Shown here: piece by piece, positions 1 to 13,900 of the stretch | Position numbering within the stretch: position 1 is the first letter of the stretch | How the letters are laid out: the number at the start of each line of letters is the position of its first letter | DNA from: Xanthoparmelia taractica | Lineage: Eukaryota; Ascomycota; Lecanoromycetes; Lecanorales; Parmeliaceae | Direction: 5' to 3' | Assembly: GCA_033085395.1 (NCBI GenBank) | Contig: JANQBS010000079.1 | Coordinates: 102,682-166,681, forward strand | Length of the DNA stretch: 64,000 nt | Translations under genes and position numbers: made by a program | The notes under the pieces: model-generated | What the model was told of the DNA's origin: nothing | The model's input: only the letters and a program-made list of their open reading frames with translations | Database searches by the model: none

Positions 1-1443
1 ACCAAGGGTAGGGGGCTCCGGGAACTGCTCCAAGTCTTCATCGACGAGGAACTCCTGATGATAATTAAGCTCATCATCTTCCTCGCTGTCGAAGTCGTTA
101 GTATCTCCAGCAACCGATCCAGCGTGAACGCTCGTTGGATGGTGCCCTCCGACTTCGTCTTCATTAGGTCCCTTGGCCTGGGTCTCGGGAACGATGCTAT
201 ATCTATGCATCTCTGAGTCCTGATCGTTCTCCTTCTGGGCCACAGTCGTCATTGGCGGCGCCTTAAAGGCAGATGTTTGACAAAAAGCTTGCGGCTCGTC
301 CGAGACCTTCGGCCGATTGGACTGTTCAGTCTTCGAATACTCGTAGAACGGTAAGACCTCCGGTCCGTCATCTTCGCTCTCAGTATCCACATCGATTAGA
401 TCCTTTAGATCATATCCCAGGTTAATGATAGGGTTCCCCTGAGATCTGCCATCTTTTCCAGTCCTGGTCGCATATTCGTAAAAGCTGGGGGCCTTCAGAT
501 TGAGACCGCGTGTCTCGCCAGGTGTCATTTCGGGTTTGGAGCCTTTGGCGGGGTCTTCGGTGTTCTGGTACGCTCTTCCAACAGCTGGACGATTGGGTGT
601 GGTGGCTGCAGAGATCTCCTCATCACCGTGGACGGACGACGCGATTTGTACCTCATCTTCTTCCCCCTGCGAACCAACTTCATCATCCGAAGAAGGAACG
701 GAGAAAGTGTGACGATGGGATTCGATGATCTGAACGGAGCCCTCCCGAGATGGTTCGGAGGAGTGGTCAAAGTCATTGGTGAAAGCGGGACGACCCGTGG
801 AAGCCATTTGCATCAGCCTTCGAGCCATCATGCTTGGACTGGAGGAGATGTCTTCCGTATCACTATAACATGTTAGTTAAAAGATTGGTAGAGAGAGATC
901 TGCGGGACGGACCTGGGCACTTCCCATTTCGAACGAACACGGAAGTCCTTAGCTGGGTATGTAACTGTAGAGGTTCAATAAGCCGAAAGACATTTTTCAA
1001 GCGTTCGTTGGGGGAGAAGAGAACCCACCTGCTCCGCTTGTAACTCTTTGGCCGAATGTAATGACCTCTCCATCAGCCACAGCAAATTCTACACCAGGCT
1101 CCAATCTCCGCTTGTCTATGTAGGTGCCATGAGTTGATCCACAATCTTGTAGGTAAATCTGCTGCATTGTGTGGTTAGCATGTCACTCTGCTTGCCGTCA
1201 ACACTGCTGACTCACCTGGCGGTCACGAGAAGCTGTGAACTTTGCATGAGTCCGCGAAAGGATGGGATAGTCGAACCAGGCATTGTCTGGGGCAGCAAGG
1301 AGGTCTTTGTTGGGGTTTCTAGAAGCTCGGCCGACGCTGACGGATCGACTGTCGGCGGTGATGGCAATTGTGCGGTGGTTTTGTTTCTCGTCATGTCCAA
1401 GCGGCGTCAGTGTAATCTTGACTGTGTATGAAAGTGTCAGCAT
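1..1443 (-). CDS. FHA-domain protein, partial (C-terminus beyond left edge)
   Basis: Forkhead-associated proteins bind phosphothreonine peptides, often in DNA-damage or cell-cycle signalling. Exons as I read them: 1443-1216, 1161-1029, 952-913 and 862 to beyond position 1. All junctions are GT..AG and keep frame. The N-terminus starts MLTLSYTVKITLTPLG. It shows FHA hallmarks: VGRAS (the phosphopeptide-binding GR-S), PILSRTHAKF (the S-x-x-H core) and DCGSTHGTYIDKRRL (the GST-x-GT strand). After the domain comes a long acidic, Ser/Thr-rich, low-complexity tail, e.g. VPSSDDEVGSQGEEDEV, which stays open to the window edge. The start is the first Met before the FHA fold. Which FHA protein this is cannot be told, because the C-terminal part that would define it is missing. 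Confidence 0.85.
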
Positions 1444-2312
1444 CTATTCAAAATAGAGAGCCAGTTTTTGGGTGCTGTAGGTGGGAAGTCATCGGTAACG
1501 ACCACCGTCTCAGCGTAAAGTGGAAGCCCATACTAGCTGTGGGAGGGATATGATGGAGCGACGTACCCTCCATGTCGTGTCTAGACATATCTCTGAAATT
1601 AATGCCACCCAAAGATCTTGATCAGTGTATAGTGTTGCAGCTCGAGAGCCTTTCGGGCCAAGCTGTGAGGAACACGTTTGACAGTGACTTGGCGAGGCGA
1701 TGATTGCTTGCTCGAATCTTCTCAACACACACGCTTTGTGATCAGTGAGGACGGACTCTTGTGTCCGTTGCAAAGTTCAAGTTGGTCCTGTCAAGGAGAG
1801 CGCATATCGTTTATGATGGAGAGGGAGGCAGGAAGCAGGGAGGTGTCGAGGGATGATGAGGCAGCAAGGCGATGGATGGGTCACTTTTCAATCTTGGCGG
1901 GGTAAAGAGGGCTGCCAAGACTTTTGATACGCTAGCGCCATCTTTGGGAAGTCACGCCCAGGCGAATCCAGGCTTGTGGCTTCCAGACTACGAAAGGCTT
2001 TATGAGAAGATAAGGAGACTTACTATCTAGTTTTCAGCTCTTATGACATGGAAAGACAATCATGGAAGGCTAGATGAAGGCCGAAAAATAAAAACACGGC
2101 ACTCCGCAGGAACCCGGTCCACATTACCAAAGTACATCTGGACAGAAGGCTAGCTTGCCGTAGGAATTGTGCACCAAATCAGTCCACTCTTTTGGAGGAA
2201 GTTGGGTGAAGAGTTTTGGGGCTTCGCTTTTGCTGAATGCTTGCTTCTGCCTATCTCGAGAAAGAACGGAACCCTATCCAACACCTTGCCATTAATCGTT
2301 GCAAGCTGAGAG
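1444..2312. other. Intergenic, 869 bp
   Basis: Lies between the 5' end of the FHA gene and the 3' end of the MAP kinase gene, so it holds the FHA promoter and the kinase 3' UTR. The short open frames on either strand lack domain signatures. I see no RNA gene or repeat. Confidence 0.6.
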
Positions 2313-3856
<1,544 letters not shown>

Positions 3857-4632
3857 CTTGTCGCAGTATAGCGTGTTAATTGCTCCTGCGGATGCAATTG
3901 AAGAGACAAATTGGGCGCTTAGATCTTCGGATGCGGTAGAAGATTTACAGATAGCTCGAGATAGCCAAGGCTAATTGTGTATTACGCGTCTCTGTCTCTT
4001 TGGATGTGATTGGGCACAGGCAAGACTCAGAGGACGACAGGTTCGTATGAAGTCGTCTGCTGGATATATACCGTTCATGAGCAATCAGCTGAGTCAAGTG
4101 AGCCGGAGGGAAAAAGATAAGCACTGCCTTTGGAGCAGTCGTGTTTCGAAACAGTGGAAATTTGGTGGGGCGGGAATCTGTCTGCCAATGGCCGGGCTGA
4201 GCAGGGGTCCGACGTTGTTCAGCCCACCAAGGCGCACTAGAGCTAGTTTGGTTCTAGTCACAGCCGCATCCCCCCGACTGCCCTAAGCTACTTTGGGTAT
4301 CCTTCTCGGTCCAACCCTTCCTTCAGTTTTCCAACGCTGAATCCCTTCAGCTCCTCTCCTTTTTAGCTTCTCATTTCTGACTGCTGAGCCTTGGAAGACG
4401 AGTATACCAACAACAAATTTCATAACAACCTCCAGCCCCAAACTGTGGATTTCCCGTAAGAACAAATCGGCTTAGCAGACGTTGCTGGTTCAGAAGATTG
4501 GCCTGCCACCATCACTGTGCATGTCTGAAAGAACTAGCCTTGCATTAATCCTAATTATATATTCGACTACACTGAAACCCCTGTATCAACTCCATCGACA
4601 ACAGTGCGTTTGCAGAAAAATGTGCTAGGCAC
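3857..4632. promoter_or_regulatory. Intergenic upstream of slt2
   Basis: 776 bp containing the slt2 promoter and 5' UTR plus the 3' flank of the F-box-like gene, both on the minus strand. I could not pick a convincing binding site (for example Rlm1-type) by eye. No gene is supported here. Confidence 0.4.
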
Positions 4633-5949
4633 TTATTCCTGGCTATACATCTCTGTCGCCATTGCGAAAAACATGTCAACACAATCTCCTACCGAGGTTC
4701 CGTCAACTAGTCCTTCAACGTCCAGTCCGATGCTTTTCCCAAATTCCACACCAGCCTTAACCTGTTGAAGCGCATCCCCAGTCCCCTGATCGTGTTCGTT
4801 CAATACAAAGATCAGTCCGTTGGTCATGTCGAGGAATGTTGACCCCCTGGCGAAGCACAAGGCGAGCGTGTCATGTATAACGTTCGAGTGCCATTGTGGG
4901 ATCACTTCCTCGATTATGTGCCCTGTTACGAGCGCTGACATCCATTTCTTCACTTCTTTGGGCTTTCGGTGATTTCCAGGATTACCATAGTGCCGTTGCG
5001 TCCACCGCGTCAACACTTCCTCGAGTCTGCGGTAAAAATCTATGATAACATCTTTGAGGATTGATCGGATCTCTGCTTGTATGCTGGCTGGTTGTTCCCT
5101 GATCACCTGAGATCGTGCCTCCCACGGTAGTGGAAGGTAACGGACCAATGGCCCGTCCCCAATCGGTTGCTCCTCCTTTAGGGTAGCCGGTCGCTGGAAA
5201 GTGAGACTCCTCATGCATATCGCGGTCCGTCTCGTAATCCTTATGTGAGTATATGCCTCGGTGGCTTCGATATCCATATCCACGAAATCTTGCATATCCT
5301 GAAGGAACATGACATTCTGCAAGCAGGTAAAGCTCTTATCGTCAATCGTTCGCAGAATCTCGTGAAGTTGCCTGTGCCACGACTGGCCTGGCGCTCCGAA
5401 AAATTGGAAAACACACTCGACAGTGATAGCATCTTTCAAGTGTTGTGATTGTGCCAACGTTCTGTGCATGGTGTCTCCAAAGAGCCACTTCCAATCCGAG
5501 AATTGCTCGATCTCTATACCGCGGTAGATTGCGTTTTTGTTAGCTTCAAAGATGCTCTGGTTGGTTTCGCTACTGTTGACCAAGTCGAGAAGATCATTCA
5601 GGTGGGTGTGTTGCATCACTTTTATGATCAGTTCGGAAGGCAGCTTTTCAAATGGGGAAGGGCGCCGCTTTTGCTTCTTCAATCGCTGTCGTTTTGCCTC
5701 ATGGTCTTTTTTCATCTTCCTCAATGTCCAAGCCACCTGTCTTATCTCAAGATCTCGTTTCTGCTGTGTCTTCTGGTGTTCGGTCTGCATGAATCGTTTC
5801 GGCTGGGGCCCATATGGATCCTCTCCGTCAGAGTCATGCTGACTTGCGGCAAGTGCCGCCTCAAATATGTCGTCCGGTATCGAGTTTTGGAGCTCCGTGA
5901 CTGGCGTCTCGGCGGAGAGATCCACATCTATGATATTGCTCTGGGCCAT
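4633..5949 (-). CDS. F-box-like protein, 438 aa
   Basis: A single open exon of 438 codons. The N-terminal third is charged and low complexity, with a basic stretch RQRLKKQKRRP just before an F-box-like segment at about residues 97-145: FEKLPSELIIKVMQHT then LLDLVNSSETN. The LPxELxxxVMxH pattern is typical of fungal F-box/F-box-like proteins, which recruit substrates to SCF ubiquitin ligases. The rest has no recognisable repeat (no WD40 or LRR) and reads as the helical C-terminus common in fungus-specific F-box-like families. The start Met (MAQSNIIDVDL) is the first in frame. Substrate and pathway cannot be inferred. It could instead be one of the many F-box-like proteins that do not join SCF complexes. 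Confidence 0.7.
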   Translation of the reverse strand: MAQSNIIDVDLSAETPVTELQNSIPDDIFEAALAASQHDSDGEDPYGPQPKRFMQTEHQKTQQKRDLEIRQVAWTLRKMKKDHEAKRQRLKKQKRRPSPFEKLPSELIIKVMQHTHLNDLLDLVNSSETNQSIFEANKNAIYRGIEIEQFSDWKWLFGDTMHRTLAQSQHLKDAITVECVFQFFGAPGQSWHRQLHEILRTIDDKSFTCLQNVMFLQDMQDFVDMDIEATEAYTHIRITRRTAICMRSLTFQRPATLKEEQPIGDGPLVRYLPLPWEARSQVIREQPASIQAEIRSILKDVIIDFYRRLEEVLTRWTQRHYGNPGNHRKPKEVKKWMSALVTGHIIEEVIPQWHSNVIHDTLALCFARGSTFLDMTNGLIFVLNEHDQGTGDALQQVKAGVEFGKSIGLDVEGLVDGTSVGDCVDMFFAMATEMYSQE

Positions 5950-7523
5950 GGGTGCGATATGCCAGCAGTAAGGTCAAACAGTATTTGCTGAACAAGAGAT
6001 CAGGTCATCGATCTCAAACCGTGGGGAGCGAAGAGCCTTACTTGAAAAAGTCCAAATAACCCAACTGCTAAAGCACTGAGTCAAGTGCAGTGATGAGGTT
6101 GTCTGGTTAATGTCCAGAGTACCCGAGGTGTGTAATGATCCCAACAAGCTCTGTTAAGAAAAGTATCGATAAGGGAGGTTGGCGATGGCTGAGGCGGTTA
6201 ACAAAGGTCAGTAACCGTGAGCCAAAGTCTCTCTGTGTAAATGCCATGTATGCGAATATTTATATCTATATTTATATATGCTAAGCGACAGATCAATGGA
6301 GAGAGGCTTACTTTGTAGTTCAGAAGCGGCTTCCCTGTCCGAGAGAGTCTCTAAGATGAACACGCAAGTGTTTGGAGTATGAAAGGTGCTAGTGAAGGAT
6401 GATGCTTGGGAAGGGGGCTGGAGAAGTAGAAGATACTCGTAAGAGGTCGCAGTAACTAATATCCTATCTCAAGCAAAGCTTTCTATCACGCTCTGTGAAT
6501 TTTCTCAAGTCTCTCTCTGATTGTACAAGAAGAATAAAAACTTCCTATTTACCCATCCGTCTACTATATACTTATTCACGAAATAATCCATTATTTCCCC
6601 AACCTGCAAAACTTTCTCACACCCATTGTCTCAAAAACCTCAATATAATGCTCTTTCCATTCTTTATTTTTGTGCCCAATTAGGTCAAGTACGATGCCAA
6701 GACTCCCAACTCGCTCTACCTTGCAAAATTAAATGCAATATAAGGTACCTTATCCAACATGGAGCCATGAATGAAAGAATTTCGCTCATATCTGAACGGT
6801 AAAATCAGGGTTCTAGCCTAAGAAAGAGAGAGAGCCCCGCACGCTAGCTCCAGGAATGAGCGGATTCGTCGAGAGAAAGGCAAGCGGCGTTCCAGGCGCT
6901 TTTAACTCCCGATAGACCGAATTGTTGCGCACTGATGTTGGTATGGCGCCCAAACCCCAAAGCCTGGTTCTTTGTATTCGCTTCCACTCATACGTGGCGG
7001 AACTCATACCTCCAGTCTGATTGCGTTAAGGGAGGGACGAGGGACGAGAACATTCTCGCTGCCTGCAGTACCAGCTGCGTGCCTAGGAATACTACATTTA
7101 CTAATCCCCGTTCCCACAGTCATAGTCCAAATTTCCGAGAAGGTCGTCACGGTTTTCCCCACTGACCTCTTACATCTTCACCACAGGAGCTACTTCCTGA
7201 TTCCACAAGAGGCCTGGGCCTGCGTGTTCGAAGTGTATCGCTGTTGCTGGAAGGCCTATTGGGATGGAACTCTTTGGAAGTGGGTACGATGATGTCTGAG
7301 TGCAGCTAGTGAAGTGGGAAGATACTTTGTGGAGGAATGAGAACTCCAGACTGTTCTGAATACTGTAGTGCATGAGTTCAACGCCTTGGGAGATTCTGTT
7401 CCATTATATGCATTCCAAAGCGACCTCAGCACACTCAAGTGGCTCTTGTGCAGGAGAGTCCGCTCAGGCAGCCGATAATGTCACCAACGCACTCTCCATA
7501 CTCCTCTTCTCCATCCTTTCTCG
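5950..7523. other. Intergenic, AT-rich low complexity
   Basis: About 1.6 kb without a supported gene. It holds the promoter side of the F-box-like gene and A/T microsatellite-like stretches, for example around 6250-6290 (runs of TATATTTATA) and 6490-6680. No tRNA-like A/B box pair or repeat family was recognised. Confidence 0.5.
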
Positions 7524-7736
7524 TTAAATATGTTCGCGCTCAGCATACATGAGGTGATAGACCTCGCCAACTTCGGGCATTCTCATATGTGATATTGAGA
7601 ATATTTGCAAAGGATGAGGAAATCCCGTCAATTGTCCGGCTATGTACACACCTGCCGCCCTAAGGCTTCCTGTAGAGTGATGAGTCTGACTGAGTGAAGC
7701 TGTGTTCCACACTCTGCTTGCGATTCTCCAAGCCAT
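7524..7736 (-). pseudogene. 3' part of a gene split by a retrotransposon
   Basis: The minus-strand frame reads TMAWRIASRVWNTAS and runs to a stop at 7524-7526 (C-terminus YAEREHI). It is interrupted at 7737 by the gypsy element. If the element and one GCCAT copy are removed, the frame continues without a break into 14322-14461 on the far side. The frame is therefore a single exon of about 115 codons that was cut in two. A hydrophobic segment (KFAILGIITTMAW) straddles the insertion point, so a membrane protein is possible. The family is not recognised. The LTR supplies a few in-frame codons upstream of the break, so a truncated product cannot be excluded. Confidence 0.6.
7732..7736. repeat. 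Target-site duplication GCCAT, left copy
   Basis: The five bases GCCAT immediately precede the 5' LTR and recur immediately after the 3' LTR at 14322-14326. A 5-bp duplication is the usual product of Ty3/gypsy integrase. Confidence 0.95.
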
Positions 7737-7944
7737 TGTTACGAGTGTGACGACTACATAGGCCTGCAACACCAAGTCGGCTTACCTTCCCAATTGGGAC
7801 TACGGCTTTCCTTCCCAATTGGGACTAGCCCCTATAGGCCTTGGCGTCCCTTATAGATATTTCTTCCCAGCTAGATAGTTTCTTCTTAGACTTAATTTAT
7901 TCGTTACACACTATTATTAACTTATTCTAATTATAGTCCTAACA
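7737..7944 (+). repeat. 5' LTR of the gypsy element
   Basis: 208 bp, starts TGTTACGAG and ends CCTAACA. It differs from the 3' LTR at 13 positions by my count. All are transitions in which this copy carries T or A where the 3' copy carries C or G, and all lie in its interior-proximal part (after about 7858). The outer 120 bp are identical. Each LTR contains two copies of CTTCCCAATTGGGACTA, whose core CCCAATTGGG is a perfect palindrome. Confidence 0.95.
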
Positions 7945-10900
7945 TTAAATTAAGTTTTATCTCCTTATTACGCTCGTGAGACGTGCGAGTTAAAAGAATT
8001 CGTTTACGATGTGATCGACGACTTCGAAAGACACTAATACGCATTATCTCAGATATCTCTTAAATTATACGAACGTATTATTAGAAGGTCTAAATTATAC
8101 GGAATTACTAGAGACTCGTTAGCAAGCGAGATTAAAGAAATTATAATAAGATAGCTCTTAAATTATACGAAGTGCCTTTTCACAGTTAAATATCAATAAT
8201 ATAATATCTATTTATTTAACACTCGGCCCCGCGGCGCGACTGTGAGTCACGCGATTAGTCTATCGATTAGTGTACTCTAAACGTATTTTTAACACGATTT
8301 AGTCGTTTTATTATTAATTAGTATAGTAGTTAAAGTCGTACATATGCGCTGGCAAGAATTACTTATATAACTTATTTCTCAACGCCACGTATTGATAGAG
8401 CGTTCTCTTAAGTCTATTCGACTGCAAGTATATCTTATTTAAATAATTATTACGTGTGTTATAATCGGCTTAAGACACTCATTATAAACTCAGCTAAGTT
8501 CGTTCTTATCGTATTAATTTTAATCTCGACTTAGACGAGTTTCGTATAAAAAAGTAATTCTATTTAAAAGTTCGAAGAAAATTATTACTTTCTTATAAAA
8601 TCGAACGATATCTTAATATTATATTACACACTTAATAATCTATTTATAGCTTCTATAGAATATCTTAAAATACGAAGTAAGACGCGAAAGGTCCCTAGGC
8701 GGAAATAGATCTCGTAATCTATCTCACGCTACTTCTCAATCTAGAACGTTATCTTAAAAATACTCTAAATCGACGAGTATTTATATTATTTAGAAATACT
8801 CCCCGCGCGCCTAAGAATCTTATCTTCGTCTAAAATATAGTCACTTAGAAATAGCTAATTTAGTAAATTAATATAAACTCTAAAGAGTTTCTAATTATTC
8901 TGAATAAGCTTCGCGAATAGCGCGATCTCGAGATAAAAGTTACTTAATTATACGACTCTCTACTTAAAGAGAATTCGAATTATAAATTAAAATATAAAAG
9001 AGAATAAAAGAAGAAGAAGAAGACTAGAACTATACTCGATCGACTTTAAGTAGTCTATAATTATTTATAATAACAAGTGTAGAATCTTTAGTATTAACTT
9101 CGAAGATCTCGCGAGAGATCTATTAATTTGATATAGATTTAAGTTCCAGCTAAACGCTTCGAGAAGTTTTTCTATCTTTTAATATTAATTAATAATAAAG
9201 AATCTTAATAAGATAACTAAATTAATTAAATATTTAATAAATTAAAGGTTAATTAAGATTATTTCGATAATAAGATAGCTAGAATCGCTTACGTTAAGTC
9301 TCGTACTAATGGAAAAGTAGCTAAAGTTATCTATACTCGATCTTATCATCTGAGCTTCGATCTCTATTAAATTATTAATAAGATTCTAAACGATCTATAA
9401 AAATTATTTGAGAACTCGAATTATAAAGTAAATAGAGCTCGCGAGTATAAGGTCTTAAAGTAGAAAGATCTTTCGTTTAGCGATTTCTATTAAGACTTTA
9501 GACGTCTCGCTATAAAATTAAGTGTGTTAAATAAAGTTTAACTTCGGGATATAAATAAGAAGCTCGTCTCTTATCTTCGTACGATCTAGACTAACTTTTT
9601 TATCGAGTTTATTACGATATTCGTTTTGAAAGTATTCTTAACTCGAACGAATAATAAATATCGTATTATATATTAGAAAAAGGTAGTTAAGGAGATTAAG
9701 AACGTAATAAATAAGGTACGAGTCTCTAAGCGTGTAACGTTTATATCTAATTCTATAAATATCTTCTTCTCTCGAACGAATTCGATTTCTCGACGCTTCT
9801 CTCTCGCTATAAAGTAATAATAGCGAAAGACTATTAAGGATTAGAAGAAAGATATCTACTATATTTGTTATGAGAAGGGACACTTATTATCCGCTTATTT
9901 AAAACGTTAATCTTCTTATCGAGTTAATAAAATAGAAAATTAGAATAAAGAGAATTTCGTGAAATCGAAGTCTAAATCGTTCGATTCGAAAAACTCGTAA
10001 TCTTATTTATAGTTACGAATTAAAGTGAGATTCTATTCTTATGTAATCTCGAAGAGACTCGATATAAGTTATTCGCAGCGAAATCGTTTCTAGTTCGAGA
10101 AAGTCTAACTTTCTAAGAAAAAATCTATTACGTTTAAATTCTTATCGATATCGAAACTATTAAGTACGCGTTTATTAATAAACGTCTAATTCACGAGATT
10201 TATTAGTTGCTAAGTATATAATTCGTTTTTCTTATAAAGTCTAGACTAATTCGAGACTATAACGAATAACTTAGCAAAAAGTTTATTACGCACGTTATAT
10301 ATTTAAATCTTATTCTTTCGAGATATAAGAAACTTATAATTTTAATGTTTATAGCGAATTTAAGATAATATATAGTTATTCTAGACAAATTATAAATAAA
10401 TCGCTTTAATATACTTCTAGATATAAGTAATAATTTTATTCTCTTTCGAGATTATTCGTTATAAATTTCCTCTATTTTCATTACTTATTTATTTGTGAAA
10501 TTAACACTCTCGATCGAGACTTCTAAATTAATTTAATCTCGACTAAAGATTTTTACTCGCCTATAATCTACGCCTAAGAATTATTTATTTTTTATTTATA
10601 GCATCGCTATTATTCTCTTTGCGATACTAGCTAGATAGACGAAGTACTCTAAGACTCGATTATTCGCGATATCGATAAAAGATATCGATCGAGATCTAAT
10701 ATATAACGCTAAGTTTAGAGTGAAAGAAATTAGTTTTTCTTTTATAGAGACTACTATTTAGAATCTAGACGACGTTAAGAAGCTACTATCTTCTTAGTAT
10801 TATAAGTTCTTAGACGTCTTTAATCATTTTAAAGTCGATTAGCTTTCTTCGTATCGCTCTTATAATTATAAGATCGAGTTTATCGATAACTTTAAGTCGT

Positions 10901-13900
10901 CTTAGAGTCGCGTCTATTATATATCTCTTTATAAGCTTTAGAAGATTAAAGAGTATTTAATAGATAATCTATTTAAGAACTTCATCACTTTTAATAAGAC
11001 TTCTTATTCGTTATTAATTCTATTTGCTCTAAAGATTAACGATAATCTTCGTTTCTATATAAACTATCGGAAATTAAATATTATAACGAAACGTAATCAA
11101 TATTTACTTTCTCTAATAAAGAAAGTTATTAATAAGATTAAAGAATATCGTTATCTTACTCGTCTAAATATTATCGCCGCATTTAATAAGCTACAAATAG
11201 ATCTCGATAATAAGAATTATATAATCTTTATTATAGCTCTCGAAGTCTATAAGTATTAAGTATTATTCTTCGAACTAATAAATAAATCGAGTACTTTTCA
11301 ATAATACATTAATAATATTCTATTCGATTTTCTAAACGACTTCTATTATGTCTATTTAAACGATATTCTTATCTATAATTAAAAGAAGACGAAATATTAA
11401 AAGCACGTTAAATAAGTTCTTTAACGTCTGTGAAAGATTAGTCTATAGATAAATATAAAGAAATACGAATTCAATGTAAAAGAGATCGTGTTTCTAGAAA
11501 TTATTATATTAGAAATTAATCTACGAATAAATTCTCGTAAGATCGAGATTATATTTAATTAAAGTATCTCTACGAATCTAAAGAAGATTCAAGATTTCAT
11601 AGAGTTTATAAACTTTTATTAACGCTTTATTTATAAGTTTTTTAAGTTAATTAGATCTCTAATTAATCTCACGAAGAAGAATACTTTCTTTATCTAAAAT
11701 AAGATCTACGTTAAGTCGTTCGACGATCTTAAAAAGCGTGTAATTACTATTTTAGTGTTACGTTACTTTAATTTTAAACGTTAAACTATTTTTAAGACTA
11801 ATTCTTCTAATTATATACTAGAAGAAATCTTATCTTAATATAATAACGACGAAGTTTTATATTCTATAATATTTTATAGTAAGAGTATAATTTTAGTGGA
11901 ATATAATTATTATATCTATAATAAGAAGTTGTTAGCGATTATTCGATGCTTCGAATACTAGCGACTCGAATTGAAATGCATCGAGCTATTTATTTAAGTG
12001 TTTACTAATTATTAGATCTTGAAAATCTTTATGGAAAATAAGAAGCTTACGCGACGTTAAGCTCGCTATCTAGATATTCTTTCTAAATTTAACTTTTAGA
12101 TTATTTTTCGTGCGAGAATAGTTAATAGCAAAGTCGACGCCCTAATTAGAATATTATTATTTATCTCAGCGAACGAAGCTGATAAAAGAAGTTAACATTA
12201 ATATTAAACGATTCTCACCTCGAATCGCGTTTAAATTCGAGTTATTGTCATGGAATATTTAATCATATGAACGTAGGGCTGGTCATGACTAGCCTTGGCG
12301 CTCGCTTCTCCGTACTTAGCTGGCGCACACACGTAGAAAAATAAAACAATTCATACATACCACACTCATTATTGACCACATCAATATTTGTTCCTTGATA
12401 GTTATAGAGCTCGAAGAAGATCTATTTGAACGAATTTATAAGGTTAATTAAGAGAACTTTATATGTAACGAATTTCGTGAAGCAATAAGTTATAATTAGA
12501 TTAAATTTCATAATTATACGCTAAGTCGATATTATATCGTTGATAGAACTCTCTTTAAGAACGAACTGCTATAGGTCTCGACCGAGTTTTATATGAAGCT
12601 ATTAAGAGAGATTTATAATTAATCTTCTAGTAATTATCTAGAAATATAAAGAACGATTAATTTACTTCTACATTACTACTATTAATCTAATTACGTCAAC
12701 ACGGTTAAATAGTATATTCGTAACTATTATTACTATTAACGTAGTAAGACCCCTCGAGATAAAACAAATGAACTATTAATATTACTCTTAATTTCTTAAG
12801 ATCGTTGATAGAATATTTCTATAAATTTTATTATCGATCTACTCTTATTAGACGATTTTAACGCTATTTGTATTCTTATATATCGTCTTACGAAGAAACG
12901 TTACTACGTGTTCTATCACTAGAGAGATAACGATTATTTATTCGAGAATCTCGTTTGAATTCTTATATGAAATCTTTTTCGACTATATGAGTTATTATAG
13001 TCGCTTATATTAGATAGAAGTGTATAATTTATATCTATACTCTAGAAAAGTTTCTATAAGCGACTACGCGTTAAGATTAATTTATTTACTATATATTATT
13101 CTAAAATGAACGACTAGATCGAGAGAACTAACTAGAATATGAAGCGAGATCTTTATATCTATTATAATTACTTGCAAGACGATTAAGTTAAATGAATTCT
13201 TATAATAAAATTTAATAATAATAATAATATCTCGTTCGCTATATCTCTCATCTTCTTCTACTTTAATCGAGGTTTTTATTCTCGCATATTCTTCGATCGG
13301 GATTATACTTCTTATAAGACCACACGCGAGCGCTTATAAGTCTTAAAGATACAAGATATTACGATTAAGATAAAGGGGATTCTAAAGTTTAAACGATCTT
13401 AATTAGCGAAAACACATAGAGCTATAAAGATATAGACGAATAAATATCGTAAGAAGATTACTTACGACGTGGGAAACTAAGTTTAGCTATCGTTTAAAAA
13501 TATTAGAATCGAACGCCTCTATAAGAATCTCGAAGATAAGTAATTCGATCTATATAGAATAATTAAACGAGTCGATACCTTATATCGTTTAGAACTCTCT
13601 TATAGTATAAGAATTTATTTAATCTTTAGTCTTAAGATACTTAGGTCTACGACTATAGACTCTTTATTAAAATAGAAGCACGATTCTCTTAGATCTATAA
13701 TAGTTAATGAAAAAGAGTTATAAGACGTGAACGATATATTGAACTTTAGGCGTTACTATGGACGACTTTAGTATAAGATTAAATGAATCGATCTAAATAG
13801 AGATAATAATTAATACTATATCGATTAAGATAAGTTCGAAGGCTTTAGAAAAGTGATGAATGAATTTCATAGACGATATCTCAACAAACCGCGCTAGGCC

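Noticed and set aside
9638..9883. Minus-strand frame inside the gypsy element
   Set aside because: A chance frame in AT-rich RIP-decayed DNA; the real coding remnant is on the plus strand.
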